Of a stretch of 64,000 nucleotides of DNA, positions 37,118 through 48,439 are shown piece after piece. Where the stretch lies: the NCBI GenBank assembly GCA_036023115.1, contig JAYKKT010000064.1, positions 10,066,001 through 10,130,000 of the forward strand, read 5' to 3'. Numbering within the stretch: position 1 is the stretch's first letter; the number at the start of each line of letters is the position of its first letter. Origin of the DNA: Brasenia schreberi. Its lineage: Eukaryota > Streptophyta > Magnoliopsida > Nymphaeales > Cabombaceae. The notes below the pieces were generated by a model. The model did no database searches. It was not told the DNA's origin and was given only the letters and a program-made list of their open reading frames with translations. The position numbers and the translations under genes are program-made.

Positions 37118-37920
37118 ATGTCTCTTGCTATGTGTCCCTTTGTTTTGGTTTTCTTTTTAGACCTCTTGATTGTTATTTTTGCCAAACACTTAAAACTGAG
37201 TTTTAGGATATGTGTGTCCGAACTAGCAAAAACAGAAAAATTGAACATTCTGAACTTGCAGACATGGAAGAGAAAAATTTCGCTGGCTCTAACACTAGAA
37301 GGTGTAGAGTATGTCTTAAAGAAAACAATGCGTCCTCCACCGCTATACGCAAGTCAGCAACAATTAGAAATATATAAAACATTTCTAATGGACGATACCA
37401 TAGCAAGAACAATCATGTTAACCTACATGGAGGATGATCTGATTAAGGTCTTTAAAGAATTTGAGACCACGAAAGAGCTGTTTGACTCACTAACAACTAA
37501 GTATGATACAACTGCAAAATTACATGTGCAGTTGCTACTAAAGAGATATAACTCCTTCAGAATGAAAGAAGGAGAAAATGTAGTAGAGCATGTAAATCAC
37601 ATGCTAGTGATGGCTAGAGACTTAGCCGTAGCAAAATCAGTCATCCCCGAACCGATGTAGATATCAATCATACTGAACAATCTACCTTTTATCATGGAAT
37701 ATGGTAACCACTGCCCTAAGATTAGGGCCTGAAATCATCCTTTCTGAGTTGTTCCTAAAACTAGTAATAGAGGAAGAACATATGCTCAAAAACAAAAAAG
37801 AGAAATTGCTAGTGGTCTAGGATGAGTTAGCGTCTAGCTCCAAATCCAACTAGAAAAAGAAACCAAATAAAAGGTTTGACAAGAATAATAGGAAAGGCGG
37901 TCAAAGTTTTAAGAAATCGT
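37118..37920 (+). pseudogene. Copia-1 gag (capsid-like) remnant
   Basis: A 180-codon frame holds the copia gag helical region: NILNLQTWKRKISLALTLEG, then LFDSLTTKYDTTAKLHVQLL and YNSFRMKEGENVVEHVNHM. This is the usual W...L...L pattern of plant copia gag, which forms the cytoplasmic particle around element RNA. After 37660 the frame is broken by TAG codons and shifts, though the ILNNLP-like segment continues. The Met chosen at 37118 lies before the conserved part; the true gag start is uncertain. Confidence 0.8.
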
Positions 37921-37925
37921 AGGAA

Positions 37926-38504
37926 GTGGCTTCTCGGATCAAGTGTTTCAACTGTAGAAAGATGAAACACTATAAAAGGGACTGCCACAAAAAGAAAGGT
38001 GGAAAAAATAACACACAATGCGGACAATCGGAGAAGCAGGATATAATCTGCGTGATTTCAAAATGCCTATACTTCAACCACCTATTGACAGGTTGGTGGA
38101 TAGACTCAAGAGCTACAAGACATATCTCGAAGACCAAGGAAGGGGCAATGGACCTGAAGGAATATCAATCCGGAGAATATCGTGTGTATATAGGAAACAA
38201 TACTTTCTCAGATGTTTTGGGTATTGGATCATTCCGAATATTTGTACAAGGCAAACAAATTGTACTAACCGATGTGTTAATTGTGCCATCTATAAGGCAC
38301 AATCCGGTATCAGTCCCTGCCTTAGTTAAGAAGAGTCTTGATGTTAGGTTTATACCTAACAAGGTGACTGTGGGCAAACATGGGAGAATCTTGTTCTTAG
38401 GGAGATTTGATGTAGAACAAGGACTGTTCAAATTATCAATTAATGAAAGTCATCCATCTTCTACTTATATTGAGAGTGCATTTTCTGTTGATGTGAATAT
38501 GTGA
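37926..38504 (+). pseudogene. Copia-1 zinc knuckle and protease remnant
   Basis: The zinc knuckle CFNCRKMKHYKRDC (C-X2-C-X4-H-X4-C) lies near the start. The aspartic protease active site follows as WWIDSRATRHIS; plant copia proteases normally read D-S-G-A-T, so the glycine is replaced by Arg. The segment then continues with the typical GIGSFRIF and LTDVLIVPSIRHNPVSV blocks. The Gly-to-Arg change should inactivate cleavage of the polyprotein. Confidence 0.85.
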
Positions 38505-39607
38505 CATAAACGCATAGGGCATATAAGTATGTAAAAGTTGAGCAAATTATCCAACTTTGACTTATTGCCTGGATTTGAGGAAAAACTTTCAACAAGTGTG
38601 AAGCTTGTATACAAGAAAAAATGACAAGGAAAGTCTTTCCCAAGGAAACAACAAGGGCAACAACCCTATTGAAAATTATTCACACAGATTTATGTAGACC
38701 TTTTAGAGTAAAGACACATCGAGAAAAGGGTTACTTTATAACCTTTATCGATGATTACTCTAGATATATGTATATATATATTTTGGCACATAAATCGGAG
38801 GTATTTGATGCTTTCAAAGAATATAAACAAGAAGTAGAAAATCAATTAGGGCATTCAATTAAAGTCTTGAAATCAGATAGAGGAGGTGAATATACCTCGG
38901 TAGAATTCTTGGACTTTTGCAAAGACTTTGGTATTACTAAACAAAATACAATGCCCAAGACACCTCAACAAAATGGTGTAGCTGAAAGATACAACAAAAC
39001 TTTACTGAACATGACAAGGTCTATGTTAACTGATGCCTCTCTTCCAAGGATATTTTGGGGAGAAGTAGTAAGTACAACTGTTTACGTACTCAACAGAGTA
39101 CCGTGTAAAGTTGTATTCACTACACTATATGAGATGTGGTTTGAAAGAAAACCCAACCTAGGTCATCTCAGGAGGTGGGGATCAATTGCACATGTCAAGA
39201 TCCTTAATCAGTCTAGAGATAAGCTAGACAGTTGGTCATTGAGATGTATATTCATTGGATATCCAAAAGGTTCAAAAGGATATCGGTTTTATCATAAGGA
39301 CTATGGACTCATTGAAAGCAGAGATGTTGAATTCTTAGAGGATATTAAGAATGACATCCTGAAGAACAATGAGGAATGTGTTGATGATTTGATAGATCTA
39401 GATCAATCATCTTTTGAGCCCATAGAAGATCTTCCTGAAACTACCGATACCTTAAGTGGACATAAGAGGCCACGAGTCACTCCGTCCTACTTAAAGGATT
39501 ATCACACTTATTTTGCAAAAGAAGTGTGTAATTCTGTAGATTTTGATGAGTTGACTGATAACTTAACTTATCAGCAAGCAATGAACTCATCACAAGCAAC
39601 AAACTGA
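38505..39607 (+). pseudogene. Copia-1 integrase remnant
   Basis: An HHCC zinc segment begins near 38510 (HKRIGHISM) but is cut by a TAA. The core is open from 38621: IHTDLCRPF (first Asp), a FIDDYSRYMYIYIL block, LKSDRGGEYTS (second Asp) and PQQNGVAERYNKT (catalytic Glu), so the D,D,E triad is intact. The C-terminal part has a GKxxxLxHLRRWG-like segment (LGHLRRWGSIAHVK) and CIFIGYPKGSKGYRFY. Integrase would insert the cDNA into host DNA. Confidence 0.88.
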
Positions 39608-41110
39608 GAGAAAGCCATGGATGAGGAAATTGAATCAATTGAGAAAAACCAAGTCTAGGAATTAGCTGATTTACCAAAAGGAAGGAAAACTATAGGTTGT
39701 AAATAGGTTCTGAAAAAGAAATAGAAGGTCGATGGAACAATCGATAAGTTTAAAGCGAGGTTGGTTGCAAAAGGTTTTTCGCAAAAAGAGGGGATAGATT
39801 ATATTGAGACAAATTTCTCAATTACGAAATTTGCATCCATACGGATAATCTTGGCAATATCTGTATACTATGATTTGGATTTACATCAGTTAGATTTAAA
39901 GACAACCTTTCTAAATGGTGTTTTGGAAGAAATCATATACATGTAGCATCCCAAAGGATTTGTGGTTGAAGGCCAAGAAGATAAAGTATATAGGTTGAAA
40001 AAATCCTTATATGACCTAAAACAGTCACCTCGCCAATGGTATTTGACTTTTCAAAATACCATTATGGAACTTGGGTTTGTGGCTAACAAACTTGATCACT
40101 GTGCATATGTTTGGAACAGTGGGAGCCACTTTGTCATCTTGTCATTGTATGTAGATGACATATTATTGACTGGAAACGACAATGAGATGATTGTCAAAAC
40201 CAAGTCATGGTTGAACTCTAAGTTTGAAATGAATGATATGGGGGAAGCATCCTATATCCTAGGTATAAAGATCTCTTGAGATAGAGGATCTAGACTCTTA
40301 TGCCTGAGTTAGGAGAGATATATTGATTATATCCTCAAGAAGTTCAAAATGGGTGAATGCAAGTTTGCATATACACCTGTTGCAAAAGGGGTGAAATTGA
40401 GTAAGGTTGATTGTCCCGGTGAAGAAGACGATAAGCCTAAGGTTCCTTATGCACAAGCGATTGGGAGCTTGATGTATGATATGTTGTGTACAAGGCCTGA
40501 TATCAGCTTCGTTGTTAGTCTTATCAGTAGATATCAAAGTAATACTTGTTGGTAGCATTTGGTAGCTGTGAAAATGATTCTAAGATATCTGAAAAGAACA
40601 AAGGACTTGAAACTGTGTTTTCAAGCAAATGAAGTGAAAGTAGTATGATACTCATATGTTGACTTTGCTGAGAGCAAATATGATAGCAAATCAACATCGG
40701 GACAAATATTCTTATTTGGAGGTGTTGTTGTTTCTTGGGCATGCAAGAAACAGGATTGTGTAGCGTTGCATACACAAGAAGCTAAGTATGTTGCTTGCTG
40801 TATGGCTGCAACAAGTGTTGTCTGAATAAGCCGCCTCATACGAGATTTGAAGCTGGAGATAACAGACGAGCCAATGGTTATCTATTGTGATAACAACACA
40901 GTAATTACTCTTATTAAGAGTAGAGCAGATTGCTCGAAAAGCAAGCATATAATGGTAAAATACCACTATGTTCATGATATAGTTATGAGAAAAGAAATAT
41001 CCATCTCATACATGCCAATGGAAGATATGTTGGCAAACCCCTTAACAAAAGGCATAACAGAGGAACTCTTCTCAAAACATGTTAGAAACATGGGTTTGAG
41101 ATATGTTTGA
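39608..41110 (+). pseudogene. Copia-1 reverse transcriptase/RNase H remnant
   Basis: RT begins around 39620. Recognisable blocks are RLVAKGFSQKEGIDYIET, LDLHQLDLKTTFLNGVLEE, KSLYDLKQSPRQWY and the catalytic YVDDILLTGND at about 40147-40180. RNase H shows YCDNNTVITLIK, HIMVKYHYVHDIV and MLANPLTKGI. At least eight in-frame stops interrupt it, several at conserved Trp, Gln or Arg codons. Confidence 0.88.
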
Positions 41111-41317
41111 TTGTTGTATAGGTAAATAACCATACAGCAGATATACATTATTGTATAGGTAAAAAACCATACAACGGATGATTTGTTGTGTAGGAAAATA
41201 ACCACACAACAGGTTCTAATTGCAATAGTAATCAGGAATCGACATAACTAGGGAAAACCACTGGAAAGTGGGAGGAAAACCAATATGTTGATATACTTGG
41301 CTCGAATGGCCAAGTGG

Positions 41318-41331
41318 TAGATGTTACAGTA
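41318..41331 (+). other. Copia-1 polypurine tract
   Basis: GCCAAGTGGTAGA lies immediately before the 3' LTR and resembles CCAAGTGGGAGA, the common plus-strand primer of plant copia elements. One T interrupts the purine run. Confidence 0.7.
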
Positions 41332-41647
41332 TGTGGCCATTCTCGGCTCCGGTAACGGACTGGATGAGGATATGCTCAGATTTGGTAACAGAAGACCGTT
41401 ACCGGAATATCCCATAACAGTCATCCGTTACAGCTCCCAGACGAGGGAAGCTACAAGTAGAGAAGCACGACGAAGGAGGAGCACCTGCCTATAAAGGCAG
41501 GCACATATAGAATATGATTACACTGAGAAAATACAGTAAAAAACATACACGGTATTCGTCTGTGCGAGCCCCTGTGTGGGAACCTCGTGTCCTCACTCGC
41601 ATATCATTCTGCTGCACCTTCAGAGGGTTGTAAATCAGAGAGGCCAT
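41332..41647 (+). repeat. Copia-1 3' LTR, first part
   Basis: Starts TGTTACAGTATGTGG. Its sequence stops at GGCCAT (41647) and resumes at 45158, because a second element inserted there. A TATA motif lies at 41488-41496 within the inverted repeat CTGCCT-ATAA-AGGCAG (41485-41500). Confidence 0.92.
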
Positions 41648-42649
41648 TGTAGACACCCAAAATTTTCTTTTCAAATTCTTACCTTTTTAGGAAAGTGGCC
41701 ATTTTAGCAATTTTGGGGTTTTCGAAGGAAAAAGGCACTAAACGAGTTTGTTTTGGTACCAAAATTTTATGAAAGCTTTAAAATGATGAAAGAATACTTT
41801 CCTTTCTGAAAAATTCGAATTTTGACAAAATTAGAAAAAAATGACGATTTTGCCCCTGGCATGGAAAAGCAGGATTTCGTTTCGTTAAAAGTTTTCTATT
41901 GATAAATTTGTTTTAAATTTGCCGTTTGAAAAGAAACAGGCATTTATAAGACAATTTGACACCTGAAAAGGCAGGTGGGTGCCCAAAAAGGAGAGCGAGC
42001 ATCAAAAAGGGAAAGTGAGCTTCCCAAAAAGAAAAGTTCATATTCGGAAAGAAATCAGTTGCTCGAGGGAAAAGTTGATGTTATCAAAGGAAAGGAAAGA
42101 TGGAAGCAAGAACGATAGCTTCCGAAAAGCAAGGTTTGGTATCGAACACCTTTCGTAACATGTCCATGTTATGCTTGGGTGTCGGGGTAATTAGTGTATT
42201 GATATACATCAGTTTTGCATTGTCATATGTTACTGTTATGTTACTTTTATGTTAAGAACAATGTTAAAGTTTTTAACACTCATGAGGGAAATCTAATGAG
42301 CATGATGGTTGGTTTTCAAAAACGTAACATGGGTTACTTAACACTTTTATAATAGGTAGGCACGTAACATGTAACATAACCACTTTCACTGCAAAGGTGC
42401 AAATAACAGTGGACTGTTTGAATACTCTTATACGTTTGGTATTAGGAGATTCAGTTGGGATCATCATGTGGAACCATCAGTTCCTTAGAAGTGGTTATTT
42501 ATAGCATTTTGTTTATGTTATGTGTTCAGTTCCCTCAAGTTAAACTCCTGAGTTAGTTTTGATATAACGAAATTGTTCTCATCAGAATGAATTGTGAAGT
42601 TCTACTGTGCTGCAGATGAATCAAATTTTTGTTGTTTAAAATGCTAAGC

Positions 42650-43190
42650 TGCCATCAGGTATGCTTAACAGACCATATGCGAGTGCTAATTTCTCACTGT
42701 GGTATAAAAGTGCGTTCTCCTTCTGCTCTTCTTCCACATCATGGAGAACCAAATTTGTATCCAGCACATAACCAACTGCATTTAGAAAAGCATGCACCTT
42801 ATCCTTGATCTACATCCAGCTGTACCCTGGTTCTTTTGTTACTCCTCTGACTTTCATCAACTTTCTTATTTCTCGTACCTCATCCTATATGCCTAAGGAG
42901 GCATAAATGTTGGATAACAAGATACAGTTCCCTGAATCATGTGATTCATAGAGAATCCGGCTATCATCGAGTTCCAGGATACCGTGTCTCTCACAGCCAT
43001 CTCGTTGAATAGCCGAGAGACATCTTCAATGTTCCTGCACTTTGCATACATTGTGATCAGATCATTTCCAACAAAGGAATTAGAGTGGCACCCAATCTTG
43101 ATTGTGAGTGAATGTATCTGTTTACCAATTCCAAGAGCCACCAGTGTTGCCAGACGCCATTGACATTGAAGACTATACCAACCCACAAAT
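42650..43190 (-). pseudogene. Captured PPR-DYW gene fragment in LTR
   Basis: On the minus strand 43186-42950 encodes a PLS-class pentatricopeptide piece (GKQIHSLTIKIGCHSNSFVG, LITMYAKCRNIEDVSRLFNE, RDTVSWNSMIAGFS). About 30 bp later the sequence switches to the E-motif region (NCILLSNIYASL, VREIRKLMKVRGVTKEPGYS) and then the E+/DYW start (VLDTNLVLHDVEEEQKENAL, YHSEKLALAYGLLS), ending near 42650. Several PPR repeats that should lie between are missing, and two in-frame stops occur. PPR-DYW proteins edit organelle RNA. Host genes of this type are not otherwise present in the window, so the piece was carried in by the element or a nested transposon. Confidence 0.85.
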
Positions 43191-43790
43191 AGAGAAGAGC
43201 TGAAGGCGAAGTTGGATATGACTGAATCGCAGTACCAACGGTGGTTTCAAGAACTCACAAGGCAGCTTTGGAGGCGGCTGTGGATGGCAGGGAGAAATAC
43301 TCGAGCTGTTTGATTCGAATTTGCTCAGAACAAGCTCTTCTTAGTTTGTATGATTTGAATTCTGCAAGGCAAGCGTCCTGTGACTCCATGGCAGCACAAT
43401 CCTCTGAGTCCTGGCCTAATTCAGCAACGAAGGGAACCAAGTGCAGCCGATTTCAGTCGCATTTGGCATCTTACCATACCAAGGCTTGCTGCATTCAGCA
43501 AGATTAAGTAAGAAGACTTGCCTTTCAAATTCTGGCCTAATTCAACAACAAGAAAGAGGACGACAATGTAAGGTAGCATATCTCACAGCTAATGAGCAGC
43601 TCCTTTCCAAATTCAACGTGAACTGCAGAGTTTAGCAGTTCCTTAACTTTCCAAATCAACATGGTCCTCATGGCAGCCCCAACAAAACTTTCCAAGTTCT
43701 GATTTTTTACAGCAATAACATGCCTTTTTCGTTAAATTCAGCAAGGAAACTTGCCTTGACCAATGTTACACCTAAGAGGCATCTTTTGGC

Positions 43791-43805
43791 CTATAAAAGG
43801 AGCCT
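43791..43805 (+). promoter_or_regulatory. TATA box of nested LTR
   Basis: CTATAAAAGGAGCC within GGCCTATAAAAGGAGCC. It is the likely U3/R promoter. GGCCT and AGGAGCC can pair with one bulge around the TATA core. Confidence 0.65.
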
Positions 43806-45157
43806 CAAGGATGCTGCAAGGGGATCCTCCAGTCACCACAAAGCCTCAATCAGGGAAAACCAAGAAAACAGGAACAGTCAGTCCGAAAATTCAGAGAAAT
43901 AGAGAGAGAGAGAAAGGAAGAAAAGAAGGAGAAGAAGGAAGTCCGGCCTGGTTCCGACGTCCGACGATCGTCCGGCGAAGTGCTCCTACGTCCCCTCTCA
44001 CTCACACAGGTTGGGATTCTTGCACAAATTGGTTTTAATTCATGAGAACCTGAAAAAGCACAGATTCTGAAAATTTGTACATGAATCAAGGCTTTGAGCC
44101 CATGTTCTTCATTTATATCGATACAAACATGCATGATTCCTTCATAAACGAAATTAAAATCCATGTTTAGATGATTTTCATGATTTATTAGGACTGATAC
44201 AGGTTGAACTTTGTTCTAGAATCACGTTAGGAACCTTCTGAAATTTTCTGTAAAACTGGTTTCTGAAACTGTCTGTGCACATGCGTCTGATCACGGAATT
44301 TTTATAGACAAATGGTTAAGCTAATTGCTTCAAAATTTTGCATGAATAATCTAGACATATTAGACGTTCTTAGATAAAATTTTGAGGAATTGTTATGAAA
44401 TTTTGCCTAGCCAATTATATCCGTGAAGTTTATACAAAATCCAGACTGCGTTTTACAGAAACAGAATGTTCAGTAACAGACCTCTGTTCTTTTGCCCATA
44501 TCTCTGTAACCATTGAGTGAAATTGGATGAAATTTGATTCTTTGAAAACCTAACATCCGTGTCTTTCTAACACAACAAATTTCATCGAAATTGGATGACT
44601 GAGCACTGAGATATTGCTGTTTTTCTGAGCTTCTGATCTACAAAAATAGGGCTATTCTGAATGTTATAACAGTTTCTGATTCTGTATTTAATTCTTAGAA
44701 AATAAAAAACTAAATTATAAAATAAAAATATATTCTGATTCTACACATACGTGTCTCTATTCTGTAAAAGTTTTAGAATTTTTGGAGAATCAGAAATATT
44801 TTTAAAAATTCAGAGAATAGGCCTCTGAAACTGAACAGGTTCTGCAAATCTAAGAATCTGAAATTTTTCAGAAATCAAGAACTTAAACACAAATCTGAAA
44901 CTTTGGAAAATCTGGTTTTTCCTTTCTCGAATTAACGGATTCAAACAAATTTCAAGCGTCTAGGCTAACCCTTGAGCGCCGGTTCAAGAAGGCCTAAGTC
45001 GAAAAGATCTCACTTGTCCACAATCGTTCTAAGAAGTCAGAAAAACATAATTTGTTAGTTTTGGTAAACTAACTGGCATGCTCATGCAACCCGACGTAGT
45101 TCGAGGGTTTGATTTCGAATCCCAAACGATTTGAAATAAAATCACGTCTACAGCCAT

Positions 45158-45207
45158 CACCGGTTCCCTGCTAGAGAAGGAGAATCAGGTACACGACTCA
45201 TTCATCA
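45158..45207 (+). repeat. Copia-1 3' LTR, last 50 bp
   Basis: CACCGGTTCCCTGC through GAGAATCAGGTACAC to CATTCATCA matches the end of the 5' LTR (35891-35941). The element TSD GAACC follows. Confidence 0.9.
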
Positions 45208-45212
45208 GAACC

Positions 45213-45621
45213 TGAATCCTATCATGCTGGTTCCTTCAATTTTTGTCTTTGTTGGCTAACTCTTGTAACTCTTCATTGTACCAGACGGGTTCCTTCTCAT
45301 GTGCTTTTTTCAACCTTTTGTGATTGCTATTATATATTTTGTGCTCTTTACTGCTTGTGCATCATTGTAATAAGTAGCCTGCTTTGTAACAAGCATATTT
45401 TGCTGCATGAGAATCTTCATTGCAATGTGTCTCTTGTCCTTGTGTTGACCTTAACCTTTATTTTCCATTGGAAAAAAGGGGTCCTCTTGCAATGTGTTTG
45501 AGCAAAGTGGCAGTTTGTGTATGTTTCAGTTATGTCTCAATATCTGTGTTTGAAATGAAGATTCTCTTCATGATTATGCTTTCTATTTAGAATGAGATTT
45601 TTGGGTGTTTACATAAATACA
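45213..45621. other. Intergenic flank, nothing recognised
   Basis: Continues the sequence interrupted at 35551. T-rich; no gene seen. Confidence 0.4.
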
Positions 45622-46045
45622 CATAAGTTACAATTACTATCAAGTGCTATTAATGAGCATAATTGTCACCCAAGTAAGTGGCTCTTTATGCCACAAGATG
45701 GTTGCTAAATGATCATGAGTTACAACCACTATCAAGTGCTAAGTATAATTATCAACCAAGTGACTCATGATGCCACAACATGATTGCTAAATGATCATGA
45801 TTTATAACTACTATCAAGTGTTACTAATAAGCATAATTATGATTTAAGTAAGTAGCTCTTAATGACATAACATGACTGTTAAATGTTCATGAGTTACAAG
45901 CACTATCAAGTTCCACTAATGAGCACAACTCCCACTCAAGTGGCTTTTAATGCCACAATATGGTTTCTAAATTCTCACGAGTCACAACCACTGTCATGTG
46001 CTACTAATTGGTACAATTCCACTCGAGTTATATTTAATACTTCAA
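45622..46045 (+). repeat. Minisatellite, five units of 82-92 bp
   Basis: Units start at 45622, 45714, 45796, 45888 and 45976 (last partial). Each has CATGAGTTACAACCACTATC, AAGTGCTA, AATGAGCATAATT, AAGTGGCTCTTAATGCCACA and ATGGTTGCTAAATGATC-like blocks. Unit lengths 92, 82, 92 and 88 bp. Identity about 75-85% by eye. Confidence 0.92.
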
Positions 46046-47087
46046 CATACTATCAATCATAACTTTACCAAAGATTTTTGTATATTTTGAAAATCAAAAT
46101 ATTTTATCCATAATTGCTGCCGTCGTCCAAGCACTTTGGAATTTCTATATGGTCTGCACAAACTGGATGGGGTCTCTGGTTCAGTTACGGTTTCGATTCA
46201 ATTGGTTGATTCAGGCAATTTGAAATCTCTATATTGTCTATATCAACTAGAATGCCATTTTAATGAAAACCAAGCCATGTCCAATACTAATAACTAGGGC
46301 TTGTTGAATCTTGGTGCTTGAAGAAATTGGATTTTTAGTTAGCAAAGTTGAATCTTGAACGAAATCAGAATTTTCCTTAAGAATATTAATAGCAATAGAA
46401 GGTTGGTCCATGACTCCCTCAAAGGTGTACTTAGTACTAACTTTAGTTTTTTTTTGTTGCTTCAAGATTCAACTTTTCGATTATCAAAGGAGCTGGAAGA
46501 TCGCCTCCAAGATACAATGAGAGTCCCTTGATTTCACCTTATATAAGTATAATCTAAGTCTTTGACAATATTGGCATACCAAGATAGTTAGATTGTGTGC
46601 TTGAAGCATTGCAGTAAGTTACTTAAAGAATTTAAGGAAGAAAAGGAGTTGGCTAAATAACAAGAGTATAGAAACATAATCTACGCCGAAGATTGTAAAG
46701 GTATCAAGAGACAACATTCTCATGTTGTACACTGTTGACTTAGGATCATTATTTATAATAACCATAATACCATCCATTTTCTATCAAAAGACATGATCAT
46801 TGACAAAGATCATTCTTTTTCAAGGTGTTGCAATCAATGGCACTTGTGAAGAAGCATGGCTTTTCAAACTATACTAACACGCTAGAAGACTTCTTGTCTC
46901 CGAAACTTTATGTCCATTCAATGTGCATGATCTCATCATATATCCTTAGACTCTGCCCCATGTGATAAGCTCTTCAGCAACAGATATTAAACCCATTTTT
47001 TAGCCCTTTGAATAGCATCAACATGGACCTTTAAACATCTCTTCTCTTGAGTATCAAATCGAACATACAATGCCATCATTTTGAAGA

Positions 47088-47131
<44 letters not shown>

Positions 47132-48439
47132 ATATAATATTCAATGGAGACTTATAATATAATATAATATTAAACATCTCTTCTCCGTTCACATGGCAAA
47201 AACTCGGGACCTCTGCTTCAGAAAATATAACTTGGTTGGTTTTCAGCACAATTATATTTTCTGAAGCAGCACCCTACGCTGGTTTTTCATAAGAGTACAC
47301 CACAACAACCCATTCACTCTTGCGCGCACATGCATGCACAATGTACACAGAGAGAAAGAGACTGATAGTGCTAGTACATACCAGTAAATTTTTTGTGATT
47401 GATGGTTGAGATTTGAATATATAAAGTAAAAAGTAAATGTGTGTTTTTTGTAGATACACTTTATTCATATGAACATTTTTACTTTTAAATTTCAAATCTC
47501 TAGAATCTATCAACAAATATGGATGCTTAAAATTTGTTTGAATTTGTTAGTACCTAACAGTGCTAGGATATACCAGTAAGGTTCTCCCCACCATTGCTCG
47601 TGGTGAGGAGTTCGAGTCACATAAAGTGCTTAATGGTTTTGGGGCGGTTCTATGACGACTTCAATATCAGGCCAAAACCGTCCCAAAAACAGTGAAATCA
47701 TAACCAGAATTGACTCTTTACCGATTTGATTACAGTTCTTTCTTTCGGGTAAACCAGAACCGATGGTTTGGGTGAGGCGAACATGTTTAGGACGAACTAC
47801 GTATTATACACAGATTCAACCATATGATAGTCTTTTCATTCATTTTTTTTAAAATTTTAGGTGAGCCGGTCATCCTACCTTGGGTCAATGCGGATCCACC
47901 ACTGTTAATGAGGTTGGTAGTTGTGATATCAACAAAGATGTGTGTTTAAGACAATTTGAAAGATCAGAGTTGTTGGTCTGATCGACCTCCTGCTAGAAGG
48001 TGAGAGAAACCAGATGGTAAACTCTCAAGGAGTGATAGAGAATGGATAACTATATGTTGTGTAGTATCAACTATTTCCATGGAAGGTTGTAACTGAGCGC
48101 GAACGAGGATCTTGGTTTTGAAAATTGTTGGCACTGTAAAAGATCTCTATTTTTGGTTCGCGCGGCGGGATTTTGAAGACCTCATAGATGCACCAGATCC
48201 CGTGGTACCAGCACCGGATCCCATAAGAACTCCCCGAATCTGAGTGTGCTTTGGCGAGAATAATACTGGGATGGATGAAAGCCTGTCAGTTTTTTGCATG
48301 CAGGGCAAGCATGAGAAAAAGGATGAGCATGAGTGCATGTGAGCAATAATTCCAATCTTCAATCCAACCAACCAGTTGAATACATGCTAGCTTCTTCGCT
48401 GAAATACTAACGGATTCTGGCTCCTCTCTGATGCCGTGA
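46046..48439. other. Intergenic DNA, nothing recognised
   Basis: CT and AT microsatellite at 47092-47133, next to repeated AATATAATATAATATT. Possible S3 SINE fragment near 47190. No coding domain recognised. Confidence 0.4.

Larger units (their letters stand above)
41648..45152 (+). mobile_element. 3505-bp solo LTR (Tat/gypsy-like), nested
   Basis: It begins TGTAGAC and ends GTCTACA, 7-bp perfect inverted termini with TG...CA, and is flanked by the 5-bp TSD GCCAT (41643-41647 and 45153-45157). No internal second copy of its start, no PBS and no gag-pol were seen, so it is best read as a solo LTR. TGTAGACACCC starts and multi-kb length suggest the Tat branch of Ty3/gypsy; this is inference. 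A TATA box lies at 43792, leaving a 2.1-kb U3. U3 holds a captured PPR gene fragment and, at 43360-43770, repeated CTAATTCAGCAA-like words. It inserted after copia-1 and is thus younger. Confidence 0.85.
35557..45207 (+). mobile_element. Ty1/copia retrotransposon 1, with nested insertion
   Basis: Flanked by the 5-bp TSD GAACC (35552-35556 and 45208-45212). Order: 5' LTR, tRNA primer site, long repeat-rich leader, gag, protease, integrase, reverse transcriptase, RNase H, polypurine tract, 3' LTR. Integrase before RT defines the copia class. The 3' LTR is split by a 3505-bp insertion (41648-45152). The coding region has many stops, so the element is dead. Without the insertion it would be about 6.1 kb. 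Confidence 0.93.

Noticed and set aside
42893..43186. A functional PPR gene
   Set aside because: Only a fragment, with missing repeats and in-frame stops, located inside an LTR.
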